From Loigolactobacillus jiayinensis (GTDB taxonomy: Bacteria; Bacillota; Bacilli; Lactobacillales; Lactobacillaceae), in the NCBI RefSeq assembly GCF_003946445.1, contig NZ_RHOF01000038.1:1-36266 (forward strand): a stretch of 36,266 bases of DNA. The letters are read 5' to 3'. The notes under the pieces are model-generated. The model was given only the letters and a program-made list of their open reading frames with translations, was not told the DNA's origin and made no database searches. Below are positions 24,605-32,665 of this stretch, piece by piece; position 1 is the first letter of the stretch, and the number at the start of each line of letters is the position of its first letter. Position numbers and translations under genes: made by a program.

Positions 24605-24633
24605 AATGAACTTAAAAAGAAGAGGTGCGGCAG

Positions 24634-25170
24634 ATGCGCTATCTAATTTTACTGCGTGGTGTCAATGTTGGCGGTAAACATCGCGTGGTAATGGCCGAAT
24701 TGCGCCAACAATTGACTGACCTAGGCTTTGCGCAAGTTCGCTCGTATATTAACAGCGGCAATCTAATCGTTGACAGTTCACTGAGCTTAGGGGAAACGCA
24801 AACCGCGGTGGCTGCCTTGTTAGCGACGCAATACGACTTTCCAATTGCGGCAGTGGTGCTCGAAAAAACAGCTTACCTAACTGAACTAGCTCAGGTGCCG
24901 GAATGGTGGGGCCAAGCCGCTGACTGTCGGCATAATGCGTTGTTCTTTTTACCGACCTATACGCCCGAAATGCTGCTGGCACTGCGGCAACAAACACTGC
25001 AATACGATCAAATTCATTTTGGTACGCACGCGCTATTTTGGACGGCGCCAACGCAGCAGCACTATTCGCGTAGTTTATACGCTAAGCTGATGCAGGTGGC
25101 GTTATATCCGGCGGTGACGATCCGCAATCGCAACACGACGCTAAAATTAGCGGCATTACTGCAGAATTGA
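24634..25170 (+). CDS. DUF1697 family protein
   Basis: 178 aa. Start ATG 24634 behind AGAGGTG (24621-24627). The N-terminus MRYLILLRGVNVGGKHRVVMAELRQ and the YINSGNLIVD segment are the DUF1697 signature; the C-terminal VTIRNRNTTLKLAALL is also conserved. The family is widespread and of unknown function. It is probably co-transcribed with the LysE gene. Confidence 0.93.
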   Translation: MRYLILLRGVNVGGKHRVVMAELRQQLTDLGFAQVRSYINSGNLIVDSSLSLGETQTAVAALLATQYDFPIAAVVLEKTAYLTELAQVPEWWGQAADCRHNALFFLPTYTPEMLLALRQQTLQYDQIHFGTHALFWTAPTQQHYSRSLYAKLMQVALYPAVTIRNRNTTLKLAALLQN

Positions 25171-25191
25171 TGCATTTCATAAGCTTTATAG

Positions 25192-25197
25192 TATAAT
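25192..25197 (+). promoter_or_regulatory. Candidate -10 box of the Cof-type phosphatase gene
   Basis: A consensus TATAAT about 130 bp before the start codon; no good -35 at 17 bp. Confidence 0.5.
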
Positions 25198-25243
25198 GAG
25201 AATAGACAATTAGACTGAAATTTAAGTTAGCCTAATGGGAATA

Positions 25244-25289
25244 TGAGTAAAAATTTCTGCCCGCAGCATGAGCATTCTTTTTTTACTCA
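25244..25289 (+). promoter_or_regulatory. Structured leader hairpin upstream of the Cof-type phosphatase
   Basis: TGAGTAAAAA (25244-25253) pairs perfectly with TTTTTACTCA (25280-25289). Inside are CTGC/GCAG and a run of seven T. The structure lies between the promoter and the ribosome site (AAAGGAAGG), so it could be an attenuator or a terminator of upstream transcription. Confidence 0.55.
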
Positions 25290-25325
25290 CGTTAATTTTA
25301 TTTTACGTAAAGGAAGGACTTCTGA

Positions 25326-26102
25326 ATGTATAAAGCTGTAGTTTTTTTTGATTTAGATGGGACTTTATTTGATAACAATAAGCAGGTCACACCGGCGAGT
25401 ATCAAGGCCATCGCCCAATTGAAGGCCAATAATATTTTGCCAGTGATTGCCACAGGGCGGAGCTTATTCGAAATCACCGATACGTTACAACAAGCTGGCA
25501 TCGACTCGTGTGTCTGTGCTGACGGTAGTTACATTCAAGTCGCTGGTCAACCGCTGAAAACCGAATACTTAAAAACGGCAGATATTACCGCCATCACTCA
25601 GTATGCGCAACGCGACGATCTGGCGATTTCTTACTACAATCCCAACGGCTTCGTGGTCAGCCATGAAAACAAGCTGGTTCGCGCCAACTATCATGAACTG
25701 AAAGAACGAATTACGGTGGCGCCGGATGCCTATTTAACCACTAAAGTGAACATGTTGTTTGTTTTCAGCCAAGATACGGATAAGCAAGATGAGGTTTATC
25801 GGGAACATTTCCGCGACACTTTCAGCTTCTACCGTAATAACCGGCGGGGGCTAGATGTGGTTAAAGCGGGTGTGTCGAAGCGCTCTGGTATTGAATACTT
25901 ACTTAATCATACAGATTTAGAAGATGTTCCAACGTATGGTTTTGGCGACTTTTACAATGATTTGCCAATGTTTGATGTGGTCAAAACGCCAATTGCCATG
26001 GGCAACGCGGTTCCAGAAATGAAAGCTAAGGCGGCCTGGGTCACCACTAGTAACATGGATAACGGCATCGTGAACGGATTAAAGCACTACAATTTAATTT
26101 AA
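25326..26102 (+). CDS. Cof-type HAD-superfamily phosphatase
   Basis: 258 aa. Start ATG 25326 behind AAAGGAAGG. HAD motifs are complete: motif I FFDLDGTL (nucleophile D9, acid D11), motif II VIATGRS, the motif III lysine in VKAGVSKRSGI, and motif IV GFGDFYNDLPMF. The C2B cap and length match Cof/YidA-type sugar- or nucleotide-phosphate phosphatases; the substrate cannot be told. It is monocistronic with a strong terminator. Confidence 0.95.
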   Translation: MYKAVVFFDLDGTLFDNNKQVTPASIKAIAQLKANNILPVIATGRSLFEITDTLQQAGIDSCVCADGSYIQVAGQPLKTEYLKTADITAITQYAQRDDLAISYYNPNGFVVSHENKLVRANYHELKERITVAPDAYLTTKVNMLFVFSQDTDKQDEVYREHFRDTFSFYRNNRRGLDVVKAGVSKRSGIEYLLNHTDLEDVPTYGFGDFYNDLPMFDVVKTPIAMGNAVPEMKAKAAWVTTSNMDNGIVNGLKHYNLI

Positions 26103-26109
26103 CGCAAAT

Positions 26110-26153
26110 AAAGACGCATAGCCGACAAATCTGTTGGCTATGCGTCTTTTTTT
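26110..26153. terminator. Strong terminator between convergent genes
   Basis: A stem of 18 base pairs (26110-26127 / 26132-26149, one G-T pair), loop AATC, then T. The A-rich 5' arm gives a T run on the minus strand too, so it may also serve the Dps-like gene. Confidence 0.93.
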
Positions 26154-26190
26154 ACTATTATGGCGTAGTCGTCACGTACATTTAGACTAC

Positions 26191-26745
26191 CTAATCTTCG
26201 TCATCATCGTCTTCTTCGACGAGGCCTTCCCAAGCTGTTTTGCCGAGTACTGCTTGTAAGCGGCGAATTGCTTGGTTGTTTTGTCCCCGTAAATCTGTTA
26301 GGAAAGCGGCCATTGCAGGGCGTTCTTCCTTAGCGGCTAAAACAATAGCGCGATCGATGAACATGTTTTGTGTTGCGTAGTCATGGGCGGTAATGTCGAC
26401 TAATTCGTCGTTGCTACGGTACTTATTACGGCCATCTTCTTCGAGCATTGTGTAGTTAGCGTACTCAGCACTAGTTGATGGTGGCAATTCATTTTCGTCT
26501 AATAAAACTTTGGCTAAAGCGTCAAAACTCTTACGGCTGGCGCTGATCAATTCGTTGTATAACGGCTGCAACGCCTCAGCAGCAAAGCCAGTGAGGAACC
26601 AACTCGTCTGGTGCAACTTAATGTTGTTGATTTGTAGATTAGCCAGAATATGCCCAGTCATAGCGCCAGCAGTTGGCGTATGGTGGTCAGTATCAGCCTG
26701 TTTTACTTCTGCTTGGTAACGTGCTTCGATTGCTTCTTCACTCAT
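26191..26745 (-). CDS. Dps/ferritin-like protein with altered ferroxidase ligands
   Basis: 184 aa. Start ATG at 26745 behind TTGGAGGA. The four-helix Dps core is recognisable (LANLQINNIKLHQTSWFLTG, LYNELISASRKSFDALA, TAHDYATQNMFIDRA). Compared with Listeria innocua Dps, the ferroxidase ligands H31, H43, D58 and E62 correspond without gaps to S48, Q60, D75 and K79, so only the Asp remains. The C-terminus is a very acidic tail (EEDDDDED). It may bind DNA or have a structural role rather than oxidise iron. A copper-chaperone-like gene is 60 bp upstream on the same strand. Confidence 0.85.
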   Translation of the reverse strand: MSEEAIEARYQAEVKQADTDHHTPTAGAMTGHILANLQINNIKLHQTSWFLTGFAAEALQPLYNELISASRKSFDALAKVLLDENELPPSTSAEYANYTMLEEDGRNKYRSNDELVDITAHDYATQNMFIDRAIVLAAKEERPAMAAFLTDLRGQNNQAIRRLQAVLGKTAWEGLVEEDDDDED

Positions 26746-26805
26746 AAATTTATTCCTCCAATATTTTTAATCCCTAATTTAACATTTCCCGAATACTACT
26801 TTTTA

Positions 26806-27033
26806 CTACGCTTTAACCTTGATCTTTTCTACGGTGTAACCAAGTTTAGTCACGACGTCAGCCAAGTCATCAGCGCTAGTCTGTTCGTCGTTGAAGTCGG
26901 CTTTAACTTTAGCAGCGTTGAATAGAACTTTAACGTTTTCGACGCCATTGTGATTCTTGACCGCATTTTCAATTTTCTGCATGCATGATGGGCACGTTAA
27001 AGCGCCTAATTGTAAAACTGCTTTTTTCGTCAT
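26806..27033 (-). CDS. Heavy-metal-associated (CopZ-like) domain protein
   Basis: 75 aa single HMA domain. Start ATG at 27033 behind AAAGGAG. The metal-binding motif is T-C14-P-S-C17, preceded by Leu rather than the usual Met. A beta-alpha-beta-beta-alpha-beta pattern follows (GVENVKVLFNAAKVKADF, LADVVTKLGYTVEKI). Such proteins carry Cu(I) or similar ions. No copper ATPase is nearby. It may be transcribed with the Dps-like gene, pairing metal handling with stress protection. Confidence 0.9.
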   Translation of the reverse strand: MTKKAVLQLGALTCPSCMQKIENAVKNHNGVENVKVLFNAAKVKADFNDEQTSADDLADVVTKLGYTVEKIKVKA

Positions 27034-27134
27034 ATTAAATGCAACTCCTTTGCTCTACTTGATGAATCTAGTATAGCGCCACGATTAATAAGTGAAATTG
27101 ATGCGGGTCAAGTTTTGTTAGTTTTTTGAATTTC

Positions 27135-27156
27135 GGACAAAAGTTAGTTTTTGTCC
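27135..27156. promoter_or_regulatory. Inverted repeat in the divergent copZ-like/wecB region
   Basis: GGACAAAA (27135-27142) / TTTTGTCC (27149-27156), a perfect eight-base inverted repeat with a six-base centre. It may be an operator; it does not match the CopY box. A TATAAT at 27202-27207 may be the -10 for the epimerase gene. Nothing else was recognised in 27034-27284. Confidence 0.4.
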
Positions 27157-27284
27157 TGAGCGTTAAGCTTGCTTGAAGTGTGCTAAGTAAATTGACTGCG
27201 TTATAATAGGCCTGTAAGCATATTGGACTAGACAACTTATTTGTGTGAAGCTGCCATTAGGCTTAGAGCAGGAGGTCAATTACG

Positions 27285-28430
27285 ATGGGAAAAATTAAGG
27301 TGATGACGGTGTTTGGTACCCGGCCAGAAGCGATTAAAATGGCGCCAGTAGTAGCAGCGCTGAAGCAGCGACCAACTGAATTTGAAACAATCACAGTCGT
27401 TAGCGCGCAGCACCGCCAAATGCTGGATCAAGTGCTGGCCGTTTTTAAAATTAAGCCCGATTATGATCTGAATATCATGCACCAGCAACAAACACTGAGC
27501 GATATTACTGCCCGTGTGCTGACTGGCTTAGATCAGGTGATTGCGGCCGTTCAGCCAGATATGATCTTGGTGCACGGCGACACGACAACTACTTTTGCCG
27601 CCAGTATCAGCGCATTTTATCACCAGATTCCGATTGGCCACGTAGAAGCAGGCCTGCGCACTTGGCAAAAATATTCACCGTACCCCGAAGAAATGAATCG
27701 CCAGTTAACTGATGTACTGGCGGATATTTATTTTGCACCGACTGCGCAAAGTAAAGCGAATTTAGTGAAAGAAAATCATCCGCGTACCAACATTTTTATC
27801 ACTGGTAACACGGCAATCGATGCGCTGGAACAAACGGTGAGCTCGGATTATGCGCATCCCGTTTTACAGCAAATCGCACCGCAGCACCGCATCATCCTAG
27901 TGACGATGCATCGGCGCGAAAACCAAGGCGCGCCAATGGCACGTGTCTTCAAAGTGATGCGTGAAGTGGTTGACACGCATCCCGATGTCGAACTGATTTA
28001 TCCTGTTCACTTGAATCCAGTGGTACAAGCCACCGCCAACAAGATCCTAGGCCAGCATCCGCGCATTCATTTGATTGCACCGTTAGATGTTGTTGATTTT
28101 CATAACTTAGCGGCGCGCAGTTACTTGATCATGACCGATTCTGGTGGCGTTCAAGAAGAAGCGCCAGCGCTGGGCAAGCCGGTATTAGTGTTGCGCGATA
28201 CCACCGAGCGACCAGAAGGGGTTGCTGCTGGTACGTTACGCTTAGTCGGTACAACGCCAGCAACCGTCAAGGCGGCGCTACTTGAGTTATTAGATGATCC
28301 AGTAGTGTATAAAAAAATGGCACAAGCACGTAATCCGTACGGTGACGGCCACGCAGCGCAACGGATTTTGGCGGCTATTTTATATTATTTCAAGGTATCC
28401 GCACAACGGCCAACGGAATTTGACAATTAA
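27285..28430 (+). CDS. wecB: UDP-N-acetylglucosamine 2-epimerase (non-hydrolysing)
   Basis: 381 aa. Start ATG 27285 behind GGAGG. Family signatures are complete: FGTRPEAIKMAPVV, LVHGDTTTTFA, GHVEAGLRT, PEEMNRQLTD, TMHRRENQG, TDSGGVQEEAPALGKPVLVLRDTTERPEG. It interconverts UDP-GlcNAc and UDP-ManNAc in the cytoplasm. It is the first gene of a polysaccharide operon that includes a BcsA-like synthase, which suggests a ManNAc-containing polymer. The next gene starts within 15 bp. Confidence 0.96.
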   Translation: MGKIKVMTVFGTRPEAIKMAPVVAALKQRPTEFETITVVSAQHRQMLDQVLAVFKIKPDYDLNIMHQQQTLSDITARVLTGLDQVIAAVQPDMILVHGDTTTTFAASISAFYHQIPIGHVEAGLRTWQKYSPYPEEMNRQLTDVLADIYFAPTAQSKANLVKENHPRTNIFITGNTAIDALEQTVSSDYAHPVLQQIAPQHRIILVTMHRRENQGAPMARVFKVMREVVDTHPDVELIYPVHLNPVVQATANKILGQHPRIHLIAPLDVVDFHNLAARSYLIMTDSGGVQEEAPALGKPVLVLRDTTERPEGVAAGTLRLVGTTPATVKAALLELLDDPVVYKKMAQARNPYGDGHAAQRILAAILYYFKVSAQRPTEFDN

Positions 28431-28444
28431 GCGAGGTGAGCAAA

Positions 28445-29530
28445 TTGCGTAAATGGCTTTGGTTAACTGTTATACTTGCTAGTTTTATTGCTGTACCACA
28501 AGTACATGCTGCCGTTAAGCTATCGACTACGCAAACGGTGCAGCAACAGCATTTACAGGAATTCGTAACACAGCGTTTACTGACTAAGCAAGGCATTTAT
28601 ACTAATTATTTAGATACTAAGCAACGTACGACCACTGCTAGCGGCCATGAAATGCTTAGCGAATCAGCGGGTTATTACCTGCAGCACCTAGTTTTAACCG
28701 GGCAAAAAAAAGCTTTTCGGACTTTTTATCAGCAAACGGTGACTACATTTTATAGCCATGATCAATTCAGCTATCGCTATGATCCACGAACAAAAAAACG
28801 GTCAACGGTCAACGCTAGTGTTGATGATCTGCGGATTCTTAATAGTCTACTGGCCTATGATCAGACGTCTAAAACGACGCATTACCAGAAGACGGCAACT
28901 AGTTTATACCGTGATCTACAACAACATTCATTAATTAAGGGCCGGCTGTATGATTACGCTGATGGCCAAACGGGCAAGCACGCACCAACGATCACATTAT
29001 GCTATCTAAATTTAAAAACATTGCGTCATTTTGAAGGTAAAACCGCTAAGGGCCGCCAACAATGGCAGCGTCAATTAAAGTTAGTTAAGCGAGGATACCT
29101 AGGTTCGGTGGCGCCATTGTACAAAACACGTTATAATTATCAGAGAAAGGTCTATACCAATAGTAAAGAACTCAATATTGTTGAGTCCTTATTGACTATG
29201 TTGCATTTAGCTGAGGTCGATCAGTTACCAACCGCCAGCCAGCAATGGCTGCAGCAACAAGTGGCTGCCGGCAAGCTGTACAATCGCTATGACCAAAAAG
29301 GTAAGGCGCTAACCAGTGATCAATCGGCTGGTGGCTATGCGCTAGCAGCAATGATTGGCCAGACTACCGGTAACGCTAAGTTATATCAAGCGGCTATCCA
29401 GCATGTGGCAACTTTTCAAATTACTACGCAGTCGTCACCACTTTATGGTGGGTTAGGCGATGCAGCAACAAAACAAGCTTACTCATTCGATAATTTAACG
29501 GCCTTAGTTGCCTATGATTTGGCATTGTAA
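28445..29530 (+). CDS. Secreted GH8-like glycoside hydrolase
   Basis: 361 aa. TTG 28445 is chosen because GAGGTG (28433-28438) lies at the right distance; GTG 28436 is part of that site. A signal peptide ends near residue 22 (VHAA). The body resembles the (alpha/alpha)6 GH8 family: SESAGYYLQHLV at 72-83 puts Glu 73 where GH8 has its general acid (SEGQGY), and V-D127-D128-LRILNSLLAYD corresponds to the D-x-D segment. GH8 hydrolases accompany cellulose and Listeria Pss synthases (BcsZ, PssZ) and trim the polymer. The assignment is by motif and context. Confidence 0.75.
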   Translation: MRKWLWLTVILASFIAVPQVHAAVKLSTTQTVQQQHLQEFVTQRLLTKQGIYTNYLDTKQRTTTASGHEMLSESAGYYLQHLVLTGQKKAFRTFYQQTVTTFYSHDQFSYRYDPRTKKRSTVNASVDDLRILNSLLAYDQTSKTTHYQKTATSLYRDLQQHSLIKGRLYDYADGQTGKHAPTITLCYLNLKTLRHFEGKTAKGRQQWQRQLKLVKRGYLGSVAPLYKTRYNYQRKVYTNSKELNIVESLLTMLHLAEVDQLPTASQQWLQQQVAAGKLYNRYDQKGKALTSDQSAGGYALAAMIGQTTGNAKLYQAAIQHVATFQITTQSSPLYGGLGDAATKQAYSFDNLTALVAYDLAL

Positions 29531-29559
29531 AATCATTCTTAATCAGGGAGGATGAGTTG

Positions 29560-31047
29560 ATGCAGATAACTTTAAAACGGTCACTTACACGTAGTTATGA
29601 CTGGTTTGCACGGCATATCTCACCAGCTCAATTAGCCGTTATTCTAGCCGCAGTGATCGTAGGTTGGCTTTTATTTATTCCGCCGATACATGGTTATGCG
29701 GATAATGGTGACTTTTATCGGGTCATGTACAGTAGCGGCTTATACCATAGACTGGGGCATACCTATAACCACAATAATTTTGTTGTTCAAACCTATGGCA
29801 TTATGCAATATTATAACGAGCATCGTGCGACCATTTTTTCTTCTCAGCCGTTATTTGTAATGCCGGCGATCTGGTTGAATCGTTTGCTTTATAGTAAAAC
29901 TATTTTCGATATTCGTTTTTTAGGTTTTGTTTATTACGTTTTTTATTTAGGCGGCCTCTATTTATTGACTGAGGCGTTAACTTACCCCGCTAAGCGTGCC
30001 CGCAATTACTTAATTGCCATCGCGGTCGTCTTTGTTTTTGCCGATTCATCATTAACACTCTATTTTAATTCACTGTTCGCTGAACCGGTGATGCTGATCA
30101 CGATGTTATATTCATTTTCAGCATTTTTATTGTTGGCGCGGCAACGCTATCGCCGCCGCTGGCCAATGATACTCGTCTTTTTCGTTAGTACGATTTTATT
30201 GATCACGGTAAAGCAACAAAATGCGCCGTTAGCGCTGAGTTTTGTCATTATGGAGTTAGGGTTACTGGCGCTGGTAAAGGTGCGGCGCGGGCGTTTGTAT
30301 GTTTTTTTAGGTGCATTAGTGTTGCTGGGCTCTGGTGTGGTGACCTATACCTTGATCAACAAGGAATTCAGTGATATCAATGGTTATCAAACAATGACCC
30401 GCGGTGTACTATTGAAGTCAAAAAATCCAGAAAAAGCGCTGACGGAAGGCGGCATCGATGGCCAATTTGCGCTATTTAAAGGGCGAACTTATTATCAAAG
30501 TTACATGCCGATTGCGTTAGGTTCCGACTACGTGATGAAAAATTTGATCGGTAAATACGACTTTACTTGGGTATTAAAACACTATTTACAGCATCCAGAT
30601 GAATTTGGTGAAATGCTTGATTTGACCGCCAAAGATGGTCAGCTAGTCCAAGTTCGTGCAGTCGGTGATTACGTTCAAGCTGCGGGTAAGCCGAAGCAAG
30701 CGCAGACGCATTATTTCACGTTATACAGTTTAATGATGGAAGCTTTCTTTCCACGTAAATTTGCCTTCTATATTTTATTTACGTTTGTGTTGATCTTGGT
30801 TTATGCCTTTAGTGCCTATCAAGGCTTTAAACAGCATCAGCCGGAGTTGATCATGCGCTTTTGTTTTGTGGTGGCAGCCATGACCATGATTTTAGGTGTG
30901 ATGGTAGTTTCAATCGTTGGCGATGGCGATGCCGATTTAGCCAAACATTTGTTCATGGTGGCAGTGACTACGGATTTGCTGGTGTTGTTGTTGGGAACGG
31001 ATATTATTAATCATCGTCTCTGGCAAGTCTATGATGATAAACGTTGA
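29560..31047 (+). CDS. Polytopic membrane protein, probable GT-C-like glycosyltransferase
   Basis: 495 aa. ATG 29560 behind AGGGAGGA (29545-29552). About ten to eleven membrane helices. The loop after the first helix, GYADNGDFYRVMYSSG, has the acidic residues typical of the first extracytoplasmic loop of GT-C enzymes. Later motifs are FNSLFAEP and GDGDADLAKHLF. It resembles proteins named WsfD-like hexose transferases, which I recall only generally. In this operon it could add side-chain sugars to the polymer outside the cell. Confidence 0.65.
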   Translation: MQITLKRSLTRSYDWFARHISPAQLAVILAAVIVGWLLFIPPIHGYADNGDFYRVMYSSGLYHRLGHTYNHNNFVVQTYGIMQYYNEHRATIFSSQPLFVMPAIWLNRLLYSKTIFDIRFLGFVYYVFYLGGLYLLTEALTYPAKRARNYLIAIAVVFVFADSSLTLYFNSLFAEPVMLITMLYSFSAFLLLARQRYRRRWPMILVFFVSTILLITVKQQNAPLALSFVIMELGLLALVKVRRGRLYVFLGALVLLGSGVVTYTLINKEFSDINGYQTMTRGVLLKSKNPEKALTEGGIDGQFALFKGRTYYQSYMPIALGSDYVMKNLIGKYDFTWVLKHYLQHPDEFGEMLDLTAKDGQLVQVRAVGDYVQAAGKPKQAQTHYFTLYSLMMEAFFPRKFAFYILFTFVLILVYAFSAYQGFKQHQPELIMRFCFVVAAMTMILGVMVVSIVGDGDADLAKHLFMVAVTTDLLVLLLGTDIINHRLWQVYDDKR

Positions 31048-31061
31048 TTGGAGGTGATCGT

Positions 31062-32630
31062 GTGCGCCGATCATTAGCGCTACTACTAGTTGGCGTCGGC
31101 TTGCTGTTATGGACGCAACCAGTACAGGCAGCGACCCCACCCAAGATATTATTGGCCTATGATAGTCAAAATGTGAGTGCTGACTCTGAATATCAAATTG
31201 ATTCATTACAACGGTTATTAACTAGTTTGAATTTGGAAGTACACACGATTGCAATCGACCAGTACCACGCTGGTGATTTGACGCGTTATAAGTTTCAAGG
31301 TGTGATCACCATGATCAATTGGCCGCAAACTGATTTTAAATCACAGACCTTTTTTAAAGATCGCCAACAATTTACTGGAGTGAAATTACACATTGGGCCT
31401 AAGTTAGCGGCTGATGAGCAGGCTGATCTAGGTCTATCAGTGAAGTCAGTTTATCATCAACAATTTAATTTAGTTAGTGACAAGTTGCAACAATTATTGC
31501 CGTTTAGCAGCTCGTTGCAGGTTGTCACGCAAGCGGGCGGGCAAGTTTTTGGAACTTTAAAGGCACAAACGCCGCACAATAAGCCACAATATCCTTACGG
31601 CGTGATCAATGGTCGGGTTGGCTTCTTACCCTATTATCGGCGCAGTGGCTTGAGCTTCTTAGTGGCTAGTCAAATGATCAGTCAATTGTTTACCGGCAAA
31701 GTGCAGGCCATGCCGCCTTTGTTGACGATTACTGATGTGACGCCGGTTAGTGATTTAAAAAAATTGGATCAATTAAGTGAGTTCCTCTATCAACAAGGCA
31801 TCCCTTTTGCGGTGAGTGCGACTAGTGTGCAATTCAACACGCAATTAGCTGCTTTTCATCGCTATATGCTAGTGTTGCAACATATTGAAAATCGGAATGG
31901 GATTGTTTTCCTACAAACGCCAAGGGTTTACGATACGTCAAAGAAAACTGGTCAGCAATTGGGTCGGGTGATGTATCGGCAACTCTATGACTTAACTAAA
32001 AATCAGGTTTTTCCAGTCGGTGTTAGTACAGCCAATTATTGGAATCAAGATAGTGTCTACAAAACACAAGCGTTGGGCTTTAGCGACCATGTTTTGTTAT
32101 TACCGAACCCCACTGACCAGGCGCAAGTGTATGCACAACAAAGTAATATTAGCGGTGTGTACAAGCAGGCTTATTATGCTTTGAATGAGCATTCGTTGGC
32201 CACGGTTAAGTCTGGCACGGATTTGACGCAGGAATACGAGCTTAAATTTAGTGCGCCAACGGCCATCACGGTTGCCTTACCTAGTACGAAAAAAGGATTA
32301 GTTGGTGTAGAAAAGCGGCTAAAGCGTGTACGCTGGAGTTGGTATAATCCAGCAACTGCTAATTTACAGACTAAGTTAACTTTAGGTAAACAGGTCATCG
32401 CGTATCAAAGCGGATCTTACTTCTTAAATGGTCAGCATGTCCTGGTGCCAACTTTGGATGTGCAGCAACCCAAGAAGCAACAAAAAAAGTCTTATACTGC
32501 AGTGTTGAATGGTTTCTTTAATTTTCAGAGCTACGTTTTAATTATTTTCATTAGCGGGGCATTAGTGATTTTGGTGGTGTTCTTCTTCATTGGTCGGCGC
32601 GTTTATCGTAATATGTTCCGCCGGAAGTAA
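31062..32630 (+). CDS. DUF2334/polysaccharide deacetylase-like membrane protein, probably without the metal site
   Basis: 522 aa. GTG 31062 follows GGAGGTGA (31050-31057). A signal peptide (about 1-24), an extracellular body and a C-terminal membrane helix (about 488-512) with a basic tail. Residues 220-255 (LLTITDVTPVSDLKKLDQLSEFLYQQGIPF) match the start of DUF2334/NodB-like domains, with D225 at the usual Asp. The expected His-containing segment (HGYTH-like) reads IVFLQTPRV at 281-289 with no histidine. It may therefore be a non-catalytic scaffold or have a different reaction. It overlaps no gene but starts 14 bp after the previous stop. Confidence 0.7.
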   Translation: MRRSLALLLVGVGLLLWTQPVQAATPPKILLAYDSQNVSADSEYQIDSLQRLLTSLNLEVHTIAIDQYHAGDLTRYKFQGVITMINWPQTDFKSQTFFKDRQQFTGVKLHIGPKLAADEQADLGLSVKSVYHQQFNLVSDKLQQLLPFSSSLQVVTQAGGQVFGTLKAQTPHNKPQYPYGVINGRVGFLPYYRRSGLSFLVASQMISQLFTGKVQAMPPLLTITDVTPVSDLKKLDQLSEFLYQQGIPFAVSATSVQFNTQLAAFHRYMLVLQHIENRNGIVFLQTPRVYDTSKKTGQQLGRVMYRQLYDLTKNQVFPVGVSTANYWNQDSVYKTQALGFSDHVLLLPNPTDQAQVYAQQSNISGVYKQAYYALNEHSLATVKSGTDLTQEYELKFSAPTAITVALPSTKKGLVGVEKRLKRVRWSWYNPATANLQTKLTLGKQVIAYQSGSYFLNGQHVLVPTLDVQQPKKQQKKSYTAVLNGFFNFQSYVLIIFISGALVILVVFFFIGRRVYRNMFRRK

Positions 32631-32665
32631 AGGTCAGGTAGAAAAAATGGCGTGGAGGTGTTTTG

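Noticed and set aside
27191-27207. Promoter TTGACT with TATAAT before wecB
   Set aside because: The spacing is only four bases, so the two boxes cannot form one promoter; TATAAT alone may be used with another -35.
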